This document shows, in pieces, positions 18,884-30,784 of a stretch of DNA of 64,000 nucleotides; the first letter of the stretch is position 1, and each line of letters starts with the position of its first letter. The DNA comes from Irpex lacteus (lineage: Eukaryota; Basidiomycota; Agaricomycetes; Polyporales; Irpicaceae). The stretch is taken from the NCBI GenBank assembly GCA_001986395.2, contig MQVO02000005.1:1488001-1552000 (forward strand), written 5' to 3'. The notes beneath the pieces are model-generated. The model did not search any database. It was not told the origin of the DNA and saw only the letters and a list, made by a program, of their open reading frames with translations. Made by a program: the position numbers and the translations under genes.

Positions 18884-21024
18884 ATGACTTTAGAGCCACA
18901 GCTTCGGCAAGTAAAGGACGCTCTTATATTGAAAGAATCGGAAGACACGTGGAATACCATTGCGAAAGGGCTTGAAACGCTGAAACGGATTGTAGAACGG
19001 AACTCTTCAGTTCTTCCCGACGAACTCATACTTGCTCTACGTTCTCAAGAGCAAGCTATCAACAGCGCCGTCTCTTCCGAGCGATCTCGCCTGTCTGGCC
19101 ATGCGATTGATCTTCTGTCAACATCTGTTATGGAGCTCGGAAATGCCTTCAATCCATTGCTCCCACTGTTTGTGCCGACTCTTCTAACACTCTCATCAAG
19201 ACCGAACAAAGTTTTCGTGAACCGTGCACGAACTTGTCTCAAAACCATTATCTCTTCCACTCAGTCTCCGTGGCTCCTGCCGTTTCTCGCGCAGCATGCG
19301 CACGATAAAGCGGTATCAGTACGCCTGACGGTAGTTGAAGCGGCGTTAACGTATCTCAACTGTGCAAACCCACCAGACGTACAGAAGGAAGCTCGCGCCA
19401 AAGAGGTGGAATTGCTCATCAAAACCGCTGCGGTGGATGCCAACGCAGACGTTCGAAAATACGGTCGCCAGATGTTTGATGCCTACAAAGTATTGCTCCC
19501 TGAAAGAATCAACAGGTGCGATGTACGTGTGAGTCGCGTGAATCCAACGGCTTACATCCAGTTAGTTTCACAGCACCCATGACTCCTACTATTCGGAAGT
19601 ATCTTAATATAGGGGCTACTTCTGGTCTATCGTCTCAGCCCACCTCACGCCCTACGTCCTCCCTGTCTACAGGCTCAGGCAATGACAATAAACGAAGTCA
19701 GCCGGAGGTCGTCCGCTCGACTAGCACATATCGATCTGGCAATCCCGTCGCGTCGGCTCGGTCTCGCTCGGGCTCTCAACTGAGTGTGTCTGGGATAAAT
19801 ACTGCTCTGCCGTCGTCAACCTTGCATTCACGAGACATAGCCCAAGCTCCGGAACGATCTCGTAGTCCCGCAGAATCGTACAGTAGTACTACCTCTGCGG
19901 AAAGCATGGTCACAGCATCATACTCCAAGTCCCTTGGCGTAAAGCGTGTCGAATCGCAGCCTCGTTCAAGACATGATGGTGATATGCAGCTACAGAAGCC
20001 GAAGCATGGCCCTCTCAGGCCCGGCCTAACCCAGCATCAAGCAGTCCCGATGACTGCCATTCAAGTTCACGACGACATAGTGCATGGGCGTGCCAGAGGC
20101 GCAAGACGTGTGCTGCGTCCGGAGCAACTGCCAGAGGCTGAGCTAATGACTCATTCGAAGGGACCGGTTCGGCCGTCTTCTCAGAGCGTGCCCAACCCCA
20201 TGCCGACCAACGCATCCTCTGTAGCCGCTCTGACCCTCGCGGGAACTGAGAGGATAAGTCAGCCCTCATCCGGCGTAACAACCGCACCACGAGCAGACCA
20301 CACCGCAAGTTCATCGGACAAGCGACCAGGGAAATCTAAGCCCCAGCCACCTGTGTCTAAACCACATCCCAAAGCTGACAAGCCAGCTGGCAACCCCCAA
20401 CACAGAAAAGAGGGCAGCCGTCTTACGAAACCTACTATGTCCCAGCTCGCGCGCCAAAGCACCACGACTGTTTTGCATCAACCACGAGTCGAGGCCGCCA
20501 TGAAAGCAAAAAGTCACCCACCATCCAAGGCAGCAAAACAAGGTCCCGCCTTACTTACGAGATCGAAGCCGCCATCTACCTCGCGAGTCCAGCGGGACAA
20601 TGTCGTCGACCCCCTCATTTCAAAGATCACCCAGCCTGCGGAGATTCCTTTACCTCCATCCCCTACAGAGCCTTCATCATTGTCAGTGGCTTCAACGGAC
20701 CACACTAAAGGCAACGCAGTTCCAGCTACTCAGGATAATGAACTAACCCCGCGACGCATCACATCTTCAGAAGCACGCTCTTCTGTCGATCCCGTAACAC
20801 CGGTGGCTGCCAGAACGCTACCACCAATACCTTCCGTGGAACAAACACCCATCACCGCTTTGGTGGATTCAATCAGGGACGGGTTCATCTTCACACCGCG
20901 GCAGGCTAATGACAACTTTGCCGATGATTACGACGAGGAGGCGGATGTCACCTTCAGAGCTGACAACCTGCCGCGTTGGCACGTCTCCCCGCTAAACTGG
21001 GCACGTAAGGCTGATACGCCGTAG
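18884..21024 (+). CDS. CLASP-type TOG-domain microtubule-associated protein
   Basis: Two exons, 18884-19515 and 19566-21024, flank a 50-nt intron and give 696 codons. Residues ~1-225 form a TOG/CLASP_N alpha-helical repeat domain: IDLLSTSVMELGNAFNPLLP, RARTCLKTIIS, VRKYGRQMFDAYKVLLPERI, then FTAPMTPTIRKYLNI. CLASP proteins bind tubulin through such domains and stabilise microtubule plus ends. The rest is Ser/Pro/Lys-rich and disordered, a usual microtubule-lattice binding tail. Only one TOG domain is seen and the protein is shorter than yeast Stu1 or S. pombe Cls1. The start MTLEPQLRQVK was chosen because the domain begins there and an intron precedes it. The gene converges on MRPL34. A CLIP-170-like gene lies 0.85 kb away. 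Confidence 0.85.
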
Positions 21025-21224
21025 CAGTGGCATGCGAGAACGTTGTATCGCGATATTAGAACGCATGTATACATTATTCCTGAGATACTGACAGCCTGCA
21101 ATGATATGCTATGATTCCACCGCAACGTTTCGCTGCTCCGCCATGTGAGGGTGACTAACAGTGAGTGAGTAGATTGCCCCTCACAAACGTCGAAACCACG
21201 TACCAGCTCCTCTGATTCTCGCAT

Positions 21225-21611
21225 CTAATGGGAGAGGTACTTCCGAGACTTTGCGGCCCTCCGTAGTAGTATTTTCCTCCCATTTACGCTGCGCTTCCTT
21301 GCAAGGAACCCGTGTTTGCGCTTCCGCTTCCGCTGCGAGGGTTGGTACTCTGCACCCCGCGAGGCGTGCCGGACTTGTTGGACCATAGTCAGTACCGGAG
21401 ACGGTGTGCTGCCACCAAGCATAGTTGACGGCGAGACGGCGAGTGGGTTACGAATTGTGCACACGAAAGACATTGAGCTTCGAGCGAAGTCTGCAAAAGT
21501 AGTTCTCCATGACGCCGTCGACGGGGGCACGGCTTTGGGTAGCGTCACCGCACGAAGGGCAGAGGGTCCTTGCCTGAGGACGGCGGCAAGTTGATGGGGT
21601 ATTCTGGGCAT
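21225..21611 (-). CDS. mrpl34: Mitochondrial large-subunit ribosomal protein bL34m
   Basis: A single exon of 128 codons. The C-terminal ~40 residues are the conserved bL34 core ([37 protein letters not shown]), a very basic small protein of the mitochondrial 50S-like subunit. The preceding Ser/Arg/Ala-rich stretch from [14 protein letters not shown] fits a mitochondrial targeting presequence. The frame extends upstream to a possible ATG at 21719, but the ATG at 21611 gives the better presequence. Its 3' end faces the CLASP gene, and its 5' end faces the CLIP gene across 262 bp. Confidence 0.92.
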   Translation of the reverse strand: MPRIPHQLAAVLRQGPSALRAVTLPKAVPPSTASWRTTFADFARSSMSFVCTIRNPLAVSPSTMLGGSTPSPVLTMVQQVRHASRGAEYQPSQRKRKRKHGFLARKRSVNGRKILLRRAAKSRKYLSH

Positions 21612-21873
21612 CGTCGCTGACGACGAAGAGGTGGATCTGTCCGGCGGCGATGGTGGTCGCTGGGTGGGCTGCAAAAGGGTGTGACGGGGCGTGTTGTGAC
21701 TATTGTCACAGCACGTCACGGCCTCTGCTATGTGCTAGCGCTGGCGATCTGCGCAAGTTATGTGTCTGTTTTGACTCTGTCTGTTTCAATTCTGTTTCGG
21801 TCGGTTCTCTGCTTTCTACTCGTGTTATATTTCAGCTGGAAGACTTGCAGACGTTGTTGGCGGCGTCGAAGCG
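21612..21873. promoter_or_regulatory. Shared divergent promoter of mrpl34 and the CLIP-170-like gene
   Basis: Only 262 bp separate the two start codons on opposite strands, so both promoters must lie here. No TATA box stands out. A pyrimidine-rich stretch (TTTTGACTCTGTCTGTTTC-like, ~21765-21800) precedes the CLIP start. Confidence 0.6.
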
Positions 21874-24800
21874 ATGCCGATAATGCCAGGCAAAAGCCGT
21901 GCATCCTCCTCAGCACTACCCGCTCCTGGCAGGACCAGCGGGATTCCTACGCCAGGCAGACCGCGCTCAGCATCCAGCATCCACAGTAATTCTGCGGTAG
22001 GCTCGGGGGCAGAGGACGAGTATGTGTCCAGGGCATTCGCAGATGCACTCAAGGCGAACGATCCTGCAAACCATCGTGCCTCTCACGATTCATCTTTTCC
22101 TCCGTCTTCTCCCCAGTTTCCCGCTCACTCAGGTCGACGCTCCGTGGCAGGTAGGCCATCTTCGGTCGCTTCCTCATCATCCATTGCCAGCGTTCCTGCA
22201 TCGCGCTACGGGAAGCCTCCTCCTCGTCCAGCAAGTCGTACTTCCGATGTCTTCACTAGAAGCTCCAGTCGGGCTGCCAAGACCTTTGATATTGGAGACT
22301 ACGTACGCGTAGAGTCTCTCGGATTCGAAGGTATCCTGCGCTTCTTAGGAGAGATAGACGGAAAAGCTGGAATTTTTGCGGGCGTTGAACTTAGCGGAGG
22401 ATTTGCGGGCAAAGGCAAAAACGATGGCTCAGTCAATGGGTTAGTGAACTACGCCCATCTGCCATGTTTGTACTCCATAACGAAGGATACTGCAGGAAGC
22501 GATATTTCTTATGTCCACCCGGTTGTGGTATCTTCATTTTATCTTCCAAGCTTTCTCCCCCCACGATAGGACACGGCAGCCACTCGCGATCAGCATCTGT
22601 CGCGTCAATGCGCAGTGGACGTGCAACACCCTCCTTACCTTCCAATGTTTCTAATGGTCGCAAGACGCCTTCTCACTCCGTCACTACTGGCCGCGTTACT
22701 CCTGCGGGGCGAATTACACCAGTTGTATATTCCAACAGAAACACACCAGCTACAGTCGTGCCTTCAGCTAGAACGAGGACAACCACCCTCACAAGAAACA
22801 ATATCACCCCCGCCAAGAACAAAGCCCCAGAATCCATAATCACACCCGGTTCTCGCGCATCAAAGTATGTCGGTATGACGGCCAAGCAGCTCAGTACCAG
22901 CCGTGCCGATGCGGTCAGTCCAAGTAGGAAGTCCGTTGGCAGCCCTACGTCTTTTGGTCTTGCTTCGCCTCCTCATATACATCCCAATGCAACTTCACCG
23001 ACTCGCGCTCGCACCATCAGCGGGCCTTTCACACCTCGAGGAACTCGTTCTCAAGGCACTTTGGCCGGAGGCACTCACGGAACGCCAACCCGAGCGAGGA
23101 ATGGCCCGGGTACACCTCGTGCACGTCTCCCCAGCTCAGTTTCCATGCCCCCTCCCCCCTCTCCCTCCGCTTCGTTGACTGGTAGAGCTGTCTCGCTCAA
23201 TGACCCTTCCGCTAAAACAGATATTGACCTGGCTGTGAGCGGCAGGACCATTCAAGATATGATTGGAAATCTCATGTCCGGTCGATCTCCGTCTTCACGC
23301 CCACCTTCTTCAGCCTCTATCACCTCCTCATTATTCGCCGAACAACAATTGCAACTACAGAATGAACGTCTGCAGGCGAGGTTCGACGCTTTGCAAGACG
23401 AGAATAAGCGTCTGCGTGCTAGTGCAGATACAGCAGAGTCATCTATAGCGACAATGACAACCCGTCTCATGGCAGCCAGCGAAGCTGGCGAGAAGTCAGC
23501 CTCGAGGATTGTAGAACTAGAGTCTTCGTTGCGCGCAGTGGAAAGGACCCTCGGCGAGCGGGATTCCACGATCGAGGCCCTTGAACGATCCACGAAAGAA
23601 GCATGTACGGATGTCGAAAAAGTCAAGCTCGATGGAGAGGCACGTTTACGCGATATACAGTCGAAACTCGATGACAAAGAGCAACTAATTATTCAGCTGA
23701 AGGAGCTGATCGAGACCAAGGACGGCCTTCAGAGCGAGAATGCCGCGGTTTTGGCTGCCAAGGATGCCGAAATCATGTTGCTGGAGAGTCGAGTGCAGAA
23801 GGCATACGCCGAGCTAGAAGAGGAGCGACGTGACCTAGGATGCCAGGTCGATGAGCTAAGGAAAGCCGGTCAGGTATGTGACTCTGAAAAGAGGTCTCGT
23901 GAATGCGCTAACACGCATTGGTGCATACCCACAGGAAACGATCGCCTTGTACGAGGAAAGATTGAGTGTCGCAGACGCTAGGCGTTTTGAGTTAGAGGAT
24001 CATGTTGCTTCCCTCGAAGAACAGCTACGTGTCCAAGCACGGCCAGTATCACCGGCCACCGTTGCACGACATGCCGTTTCGGCCGCAGAAATCGACAATG
24101 AAGCGCTCAAGGAGCAGGTTCAGCATCTGCAGAAGAAGCTTGCTTCACTTGAAGATGCTCTCGAGGATGCTCAAGTCTCTGCGGAGAAAGAGGAACTCGC
24201 CGTACGTGAGCGTATATTACGATACAAAGAACGCGAAGATACTATCAGAAAGGAGCTGGTGGAAAGTCAGAAGGAAGTCGAGCGAATTTCCAGATTGGAG
24301 GAGAGTGCTCGGATGCGCACTACAGAGATCGAAGAGGCCTTGCGCGAAAACACGGTTGCGTTGGAAAACGCCAGAGCAGAGATCGAAGGTCTTCGCGCAG
24401 AGATCGCCGTATGTTACTTTCCCAAGCGACTAATTAGTGTCAAAGCTGATATGCCGACGCAGGATTTGGACGGTATTACTGCCGTCGCAGGGAGTCCCCC
24501 AAAGGTACCAAACCGGTCCACTGGTAGGTATTTCCAAAAATTGTAACGCCGTATGCCCTCTAAATGTTTTCGGTCAGCACAACTTACAGGCGATTATGAG
24601 TTGCTTAAGGCCGAGAAGCACGAGGTTCATCCCTTTGCTGTCTCATCAGTTCTGTGCTGACGCTTACGCAATAGATTGAACAAGCTCGGAAGGACCAGGA
24701 AGTTGAACTCGCAAAGCTTCAGGAAGCATGCGCGACGTTACGCCAGACCATCGAAGAGCAGAGCTCTGAACTGGATGCTGCACGCAAGAAGCTCAATCGC

Positions 24801-26022
24801 GAAGTTGCTATTAACAGTGGTTCAGACTCATCGATACCCAATTCTTCACTATCCAAAGAACTAACTGCACTCAAGGATGATCTTAAAAGCCACAAGGAGG
24901 AGATTAAGGGTCACAAGTAAAATTACGAACAGTTACTCATGTTGGTCGAATACTCATCATATTCTAGGCACATCATTCAAGAGCTGCAAAAGGAGCTTAC
25001 GCAGGAGAATCAGCGTAATAAAGTGTTGGAGTCCGAGAACAAACTACTCCTTACAGAAATTGCCCAACTTCGCGAGGTATGTCTGGGAAATGACTTCTCA
25101 GCAGATGCTGACAACGCTTTTCAGGACATGAAAAAGCTTGAAGACACCTTTGAGCAGACCTTGATGCGCGAAGAGCAGGAGCTTGCTACAGACTTGGACG
25201 GAGAGGTGGAAGAAGATGGTATAACGTCGCAGAAATCTATGAAAGATTTGAAGGCGAGATACGAGGTATGGCACACACCGTCACTCCTGCTATCACGTCT
25301 CAACGTCGTCACGACAGGCGGAGATCGAACAGTTGCGAAGGAGTATATCTGAAGCAGAGATGAAGAATGCTCGAACCGTACACGATGTGAGTCCATCGAA
25401 ATGCGTTGTCTCTTATTTGATCATCTCAAACCTTTTCCTCAGCTGAACAAGGAGATCGGGGAGTTAGAAAATCTCATAGAGACGAAGGTCAGAGTTCGCG
25501 GGAATTTTCATCACGAGCTCACACTCACCTTTTATTCAACCAAACAGATATACCGTGAGGTATGTACCCTCATTCTAGGTGATATTTGTCAACCTAATAA
25601 GTCCATAGGACGAGCTTGAATCCGAAATCGAACGCCTGAAAGAGCGCCTCGCAAAATCTCAGAAGAAGGTCTCCAAGACGAGTCCCCCAGACGATATCAG
25701 GTCTTCAGTGTCCTCAGCCTCCACATTCACCTCGTCGACATCTATGCAGCCATTTCCCATGCAGCCATTCCCCACACGTGCCCAAAAGTTCTCCGACTCT
25801 GACAAGACAGATAGTGCGACAGGCGAAGATGTCTGCGAGATCTGTGAACGGCCGGGACACGACATATTCACCTGCGATCTATTGAAGGATGAGAGGCCTC
25901 TTAGCGTTACCAGTCTAGGCGATACCAAGAACCTCAATAGCGACGAGGAGCTGCTTTGTGAGGATTGTGAGGAAAGGGGTCATACAGCTGCCAACTGCCC
26001 CCATTCCATGGACGTTTTCTGA
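21874..26022 (+). CDS. CLIP-170 family microtubule plus-end tracking protein (CAP-Gly, coiled coil, two zinc knuckles)
   Basis: Twelve exons: 21874-22439, 22496-23873, 23935-24408, 24463-24523, 24590-24624, 24675-24916, 24968-25076, 25125-25265, 25318-25386, 25443-25487, 25548-25559 and 25609-26022. Together they give 1181 residues. After a Ser/Pro-rich head comes a CAP-Gly domain (~139-205; GKAGIFAGVELSG, GKNDGSVNGKRYFLC). A Ser/Thr-rich basic region follows, then long coiled coil from ~470 to ~1050. Two C-terminal zinc knuckles, CEICERPGHDIFTC and CEDCEERGHTAANC, precede the terminal residues DVF. CLIP-170/Tip1/Bik1 proteins bind tubulin and EB1 and track growing plus ends. The aromatic C-terminus recalls their EEY/F tail. 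Exon 11 is a 12-nt microexon. An apparent stop at 24918 lies inside an intron. Confidence 0.92.
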
Positions 26023-26614
26023 GTTTATCTAGCTTCTCTCCGCCATCCTTGCTTACAGCCACGTAGTAGTTAGTCCCAGCCGGTACCCAGCCATTCATTC
26101 CTATCATTATTGCTTTTCTTAGTTTCTTGTTTCCATAACTTTTATCTACTCCCAATCATCTCGATACCACCGCATGTCCTTTCACTCGTTTGTATTCTTA
26201 CAGCCTGCATTCCCCTCAGCACTACCATTGGATGTCTGATCGGCGTTCCCCACTAATCCATAAATTAAGTAAACCTGTATGTCAGAGATAAACATATGAA
26301 TATTGGATCTGCTCGAGATCTGCTCAGTAGCTTGAGCTCGTTGCTAATACATCGAATGACCGTGAGTAGCACCAGTCCAAAGACACATACTACTCTCTCT
26401 GTTACGTGACAAATTGTATTGATTAAAACTTGTCCACTACGACAAGTTGACCATGATTGGTACATACGTGTACAGCCGACTGCCAGGAACTGTCCCAAAC
26501 CATCGACTACACTCTGTACTTAGTAATCGGATGATGTAGGCGCTTGCTTGGTAGGTCGCCTTCGACTCTGACTTCCACCTTCATCACGCTAACTGATATT
26601 TCAGTGAATTCGAT
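26023..26614. other. Intergenic between CLIP and ADI1; possible 5'-UTR intron of ADI1
   Basis: No gene is seen. A GT...AG segment with a CTAAC branch-like box at 26551-26604 lies 10 nt before the ADI1 ATG and looks like a leader intron. Confidence 0.45.
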
Positions 26615-27384
26615 ATGCGTTCTTACTACTATGACAGTTCCCCAGGAGATTCAACTTTGCCTCATGAAGGTGATCCAGTCGATCCTGCTGTCCTCGCAGC
26701 GTTGGGCGTACTGTTCAGCCATATTCCCATTGATTCTGAAGGAAAGTGGGAGGCGCAGGTACAGCGTATTGCCACCAGCAGGGGATATAGATATTCAGAT
26801 GTCGTGGAAACGAGTAGGAAGCTGCTAGGGGAGACGTATGACGAAACCATGGACAAGGTCTGGCGAGAGTAAGTGAAATCGACTTTGACAGCTTAGACAA
26901 ATATATGTCATCTAATCTTTGCAACGCCTGGCAGACATATGCACGAAGATGAAGAGATTCGTTACCCTTTGGCTGGAGGTGGCTATTTTGACATACGAGG
27001 TAACTGGCTTGTCAATATCAGGGGCACGGCTGAGGGCGGAAGCTAATCATTGGTATGATCGTAATCTTGTCGCGCTCGAACGCAGAGCTGCCCACCGACA
27101 AGTGGATACGTATCCACGTAGAAGCAGGCGATCTGCTCATCCTCCCCGCTGGCATATACCATCGTTTCGCACTGGATTCTGGCGAGTATATCCAGACAAA
27201 GCGGCTGTTCAAGGTACGCCCCTTTCAAACAAATTAGAGTTAATACCCGAGAGCACCTTTGAACAATAACAACCAGGAGGAACCAACATGGATCGCACAT
27301 TATCGCAATGCAGAGACGGATCACAACCAACACAGGATCGAGTACCTGAACAAGCTCAAGTCCGCTGAGCATTTCGCCTCTTGA
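26615..27384 (+). CDS. ADI1: Acireductone dioxygenase (methionine salvage)
   Basis: Four exons, 26615-26868, 26935-26999, 27086-27213 and 27277-27384, keep one frame of 184 residues. The cupin fold carries the metal ligands in [11 protein letters not shown] (two His and a Glu) and the later His in [31 protein letters not shown] and [11 protein letters not shown] are family signatures. The enzyme converts acireductone to the keto-acid precursor of methionine (Fe form) in the cytosol or nucleus. Length matches the family. The third exon was joined by skipping an 86-nt intron that contains internal splice-like sites. Confidence 0.93.
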
Positions 27385-27670
27385 GGTTATAGTCAGCTCA
27401 CACACCAATTGCTGCAACTTGGCGATGTTGGAATCTGTACTTGTTATTTGTATGTCTAGATCTGCGACGAGCCCGAGATATGTACCTAGTTGATTGCCAG
27501 CGCTAGCGAGATAATCGTTATTGGGCGCTTCGATTACGGCAAACACCGAGAACTTTAATTTTTGTGGACGCTGTGCTCATCGTTCCTCACGTCCTCGACG
27601 ACAAAGTCTTCACAGACAGTCGCCCTTGTCTCCTTTACGTCTCATACAAGCCAACGATCACAAGCGCATT

Positions 27671-30593
27671 ATGTCTCGATTCTTCAGAAAAGCAGACGAC
27701 TCGGACAGCGACACTGAGTCTTCCTCTGAGGAGGAGCTCATGTCCAGCGACGATGAAGCACCCAAGGCCGCGGCATCAACCGCAAAACCGGCGAAATCCC
27801 GTTTCCTTCGCACCTCTGATGATGACTCTGAGAGTGAGAGTGAATCTGACAGCGAGAGCGATGAGGAGAGTATGTCAGAGGAAGAGGGGAAGGGGAAGAA
27901 GAAGTCTCGATTCTTGAGGACTGAGGATTCCGACGAAGATAGCGATGAAGACGAGGGCAAGAGGGTGGTCAAGAGTGCGCGCGACAAGAGACTGGAAGAG
28001 ATGGAGGCCTCGGGGAAGCAGATGGATAATGCTCTCAAGATCAATGACTGGGTTGCGATCTCCAATGGTATGTTTGCCTATCCACTTTCTGTATCCTCTG
28101 CCGTCTCATCTTGGGCCCAGAATTCGATAAGCTCGTACGGATGGTACAACGGCAGCAGAACCTTTCAGAGCCAGTCCCACCATTTTATCTTCGCCAACTC
28201 CAGAACCTTGAGGCCTCGCTCACTGCGGCTGTTGCAAAGGAGAAGGAAGCCAAAAAGAAGATGAACGCCAGTAATGCCCGCGCCCTCACAGCCATGAAGC
28301 AAAAGGTGAAGAAAGTGACGAAGGAATATGAGGCCGATCTCAAAAAGTATTCAGAGGTGTGTGTACAGCTATGATCAGCCGAATTCGTGTTCATTTGTCG
28401 TAGGATCCCGAAGCGTTTGAGCGTGAGTACAGCGCCTCAGTGGCGACTGATGCTCCTACTGCACCGAAGCCCAAGAAAAAGAAGGCTGCCGATGAAGAAG
28501 ATGAGGGAGATGACGAGTTTACTACCGTCGGAAAAGGTGGTAAATCCTACCAGTTCACGCCAGAAACCATCCTCAAAAATCTCCAGGCGGTGCAAGAGGC
28601 TCGTGGAAAGAAGGTTTGTATGCACATAGGACGCACATTACATATGCTGATAATGTGTGTAGAACACGGATCGAGCGGAGCAAATACGTATCTTGGAGAA
28701 ACTGCTCGAAGTCGCAGCAACGCCGTACCAACAACTTCGCGTTCTTCTAGCTCTTATCTCTGCGCGTTTCGATTACAACTCCTCCGTCTCCTCGTATATG
28801 CCGGTGGAAATGTGGACCTCTGCGCAGAAGGAGGTCGATCTGCTCGTCGGTACCCTGGTTCACAATCCGAAGTATGCTGTTCAGGAGATAACCGAAGACT
28901 ACGATGAACTTGTGGAAAGATCGCCTGACACAGAGAAGAACAACACTGTCCTCATTCGCGGAAGTATTATCAGCTTCATCGACCGCCTCGACGATGAATT
29001 CACCAAGAGCTTGCAACACATCGACCCGCATGGCACGGAGTACGTGGATCGCCTCAAAGATGAGAAGAGCCTCTACTGTACGATATGTCGTGCCCAAGCG
29101 TTCTACGAGCAGACAAAGCAAGATGATCCCCTTGGCCGTGTCATCATGCGCAGGCTCGAGCATATTTACTCGAAGGTAAGTTTGAACGCATATAGCCCAT
29201 TACCCTCTAACACAGCGCGTAGCCCGATGCCGTCGTCCAAGCCCTGGAGTCCGCTGTCGCTGCTTCAGATATCAAGCCCAAAATCACTCTATCGACATCC
29301 GCCACCAAGCAACTCATTCACTCCCTTTGTATCCATCTTTATAAATCCGGCAACTCACTCCTTCGTACTCGCGCGATGCTCAGCCATATCTATCACTACG
29401 CGCTGCACAATGAGTTTCACACGGCTCGCGACATGCTGCTTATGTCGCATCTGCAGAATCAGTCCATTCCGCCGACGTTGCCACTCAAATTCTGTATAAC
29501 CGCACGGTTGTACAGGTTGGTCTCAGCGCATTCCGTGTCGGCCTCATCAAGGAGTCTCAACAAATTCTCCAAGACATATTTGCCACGCAGCGAGTCAAGG
29601 AGCTCCTAGCGCAAGGCGTTCACCAACGATACCAGGTTCTGACTCCGGAGCAGGAGAAAGCAGAGCGTCAACGACAGCTTCCTTTCCATATGCACATCAA
29701 TACTGAACTCCTCGAAGCTGCGTTCCTCGTCTCCAGTATGCTCGTCGAGATTCCTCTGCTTGCTAGCATCGACAATGAAGAACAGAAACGCAAACTGATC
29801 TCGAAGTCGTTCCGACGTTTGCTCGACTTCGCAGACCGTCAGGTCTTCACGGGACCGCCGGAGAGTACAAGAGATCACATCATGCAGGCCAGTCGCGCCT
29901 TGCAGGACGGTGAATGGGAGAAGTGCCGTGATCTTGTTCAGAGTATCAAGATCTGGAGTCTCATGCCTGAGGCCATCTCGGTGAAGGAAATGCTTACGAA
30001 GTAAGCCAAAACTTTTCTTACCTCGAGATACCATAAAAACCTGACACTCCTGATAGACGAATCCAGGAGGAAGGCCTTCGCACGTACTTGTTCACCTACG
30101 CACCACACTACAAGACCCTCTCATTATCGTTACTCTCACGAACATTCTCTCTACCGCTTCGAGCGGTTACGTCGATCGTGTCGAAGATGATCTGGAACGA
30201 AGAGCTGTCCGCTTCTCTAGACCATGCGACAGGTGTTGTCGTCTTCCACCGTGTGGAGGTCACCCGCTCGCACCAGCTTGCACAGGTTTTGGCCGACAAA
30301 CTCAGCGCTATGGTTGAGCAGAACGAGAAATCCCTTGACCAGAAACTCGGTAATGCCACACCATGGAATGATCGTGGAGACGGTCAGAAAGGCGACAAAC
30401 GCGGAGAGCAGACACAAGAGCGTCGGAGAGGGGGCGAGAGACGTGGTGGAATGCGTGGTACGCAACATAGGTTATACTCGTTTACCGATGCAACTGACAT
30501 ACCTTTCCAGGTGGTGCTCGCGGAGGCAGGGGTGCCCGTTTTGCACAAGGCTTGGGCGGCCAAGTGCCGGGTGCACAGAGAAGTCGTGGATGA
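27671..30593 (+). CDS. NIP1: Translation initiation factor eIF3 subunit c, with a 1-nt frame break
   Basis: Seven exons: 27671-28067, 28121-28356, 28404-28613, 28663-29175, 29223-30000, 30057-30457 and 30511-30593. The protein would have about 872 residues. It has an acidic Ser/Asp/Glu N-terminus ([12 protein letters not shown]), the eIF3c core ([56 protein letters not shown]) and a PCI domain near the C-terminus ([13 protein letters not shown]). The tail is Arg/Gly-rich. eIF3c is a core scaffold of eIF3 and binds eIF1/eIF5. At 29456/29457 one base seems missing: CTGCAGAATCAGTC reads on only if a G is added to give Gln-Glu-Ser-Val-His. Both sides are highly conserved, so an assembly error or a very recent mutation is likely. 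Confidence 0.9.
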
Positions 30594-30784
30594 TGTCTTT
30601 CTTTCAGTCTTTTTATGTTTATCGTTCATGTATCATGATTGTAACCAGTGTTATCGTACCTGTAGTCTCATTGGTAACGCTCGGATGCGAGATTGCTATG
30701 TTTGTTCGGGTGATGTGCTTATGTTGATCGCTAATAGTGACTATCGACTGTCTACTTTTGTCATATAGGGTCACTAAATCTGAG

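Noticed and set aside
19516..19573. Alternative CLASP splice sites (donor at 19527, acceptor at 19573)
   Set aside because: They keep a frame, but the 19516-19565 intron gives the family-like join PERI-NSFTAPMTPTI and normal length.
24912..24932. In-frame TAA in the CLIP coiled coil suggesting a pseudogene
   Set aside because: The TAA lies within GTAAAA...TTCTAG (24917-24967), a 51-nt intron that restores the coiled-coil frame exactly.
26999..27085. Extra small exon inside ADI1 intron 2
   Set aside because: The internal GT/AG pairs would give introns near 23-35 nt and insert residues into a conserved beta-strand; skipping them gives the family sequence.
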